This document shows, one piece after another, positions 20,260 to 20,298 of a stretch of 20,298 bases of DNA. Under the pieces are notes generated by a model. That model made no database searches and was not told the origin of the DNA. It saw nothing but the letters and a program-made list of their open reading frames with translations. Numbering within the stretch: the first letter of the stretch is position 1; every line of letters starts with the position of its first letter. This DNA is from an uncultured Ruminococcus sp. (GTDB lineage Bacteria > Bacillota > Clostridia > Oscillospirales > Ruminococcaceae). Where the stretch lies: NCBI GenBank assembly GCA_900550695.1, contig URTF01000036.1:1-20298 (forward strand), in the 5' to 3' direction. Both the position numbers and the translations under genes were made by a program.

Positions 20260-20298
20260 TTATTGAAAAAAGTTGCACAAAATTAAAGTTTACGTCCA

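Overview
The window looks like chromosomal DNA of a gut or rumen Clostridia species, most like Ruminococcus or another Oscillospiraceae genus. The reasons are moderate GC content, strong AGGAGG-type ribosome binding sites, consensus sigma-A promoters, a CelC-like GH5 with a GH16 lichenase, and a clostridial feo locus with FeoA duplicates, DUF3793 and a FeoB-associated Cys-rich protein. The genus is inferred from gene content and was not tested by a search.

Region 1 (about 1-4400) is a beta-glucan utilisation locus. A GH16 lipoprotein lichenase and an AraC-type regulator lie on the minus strand. They diverge from an extracellular sugar-binding lipoprotein and a cytoplasmic GH5 glucanase on the plus strand. 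No permease genes are present. A plausible model is that GH16 cuts mixed-linkage glucan outside the cell, the binding protein captures oligosaccharides, a permease encoded elsewhere imports them, and GH5 cuts them inside.

Region 2 (about 4400-5520) is a repeat-rich spacer with nested palindromic elements. It is followed by a minus-strand pair: a small membrane protein and a C39-like putative cysteine peptidase.

Region 3 (about 5670-20260) is a metal-homeostasis island held together by a repeated palindrome, RTTAGY-N4-RCTAAY, which I count 16 times, nearly all outside genes. It resembles DtxR/IdeR-type operators. The copies lie at promoters of DUF3793-flavodoxin; of feoA-feoA-feoB-Cys-rich protein-DtxR-like regulator-HMA protein-HD-GYP; of a ZIP transporter; and of an ABC transporter with a very large, internally repeated FtsX permease. 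A pair also lies upstream of a DUF6110-P1B ATPase unit. One strong operator-bearing promoter points leftward into DNA without a convincing protein gene (about 15145 to 14687), and another (5675-5728) precedes an unexplained leader. Both could make metal-responsive small RNAs.

The island combines uptake (Feo, ZIP), probable efflux (P1B ATPase), an iron-sparing electron carrier (flavodoxin), a metal-dependent HD-GYP phosphodiesterase and a DtxR-like regulator whose usual metal ligands appear to be missing. These functions come from family knowledge and context. The metal (iron or manganese) and the protein that binds the palindromes are inferences.
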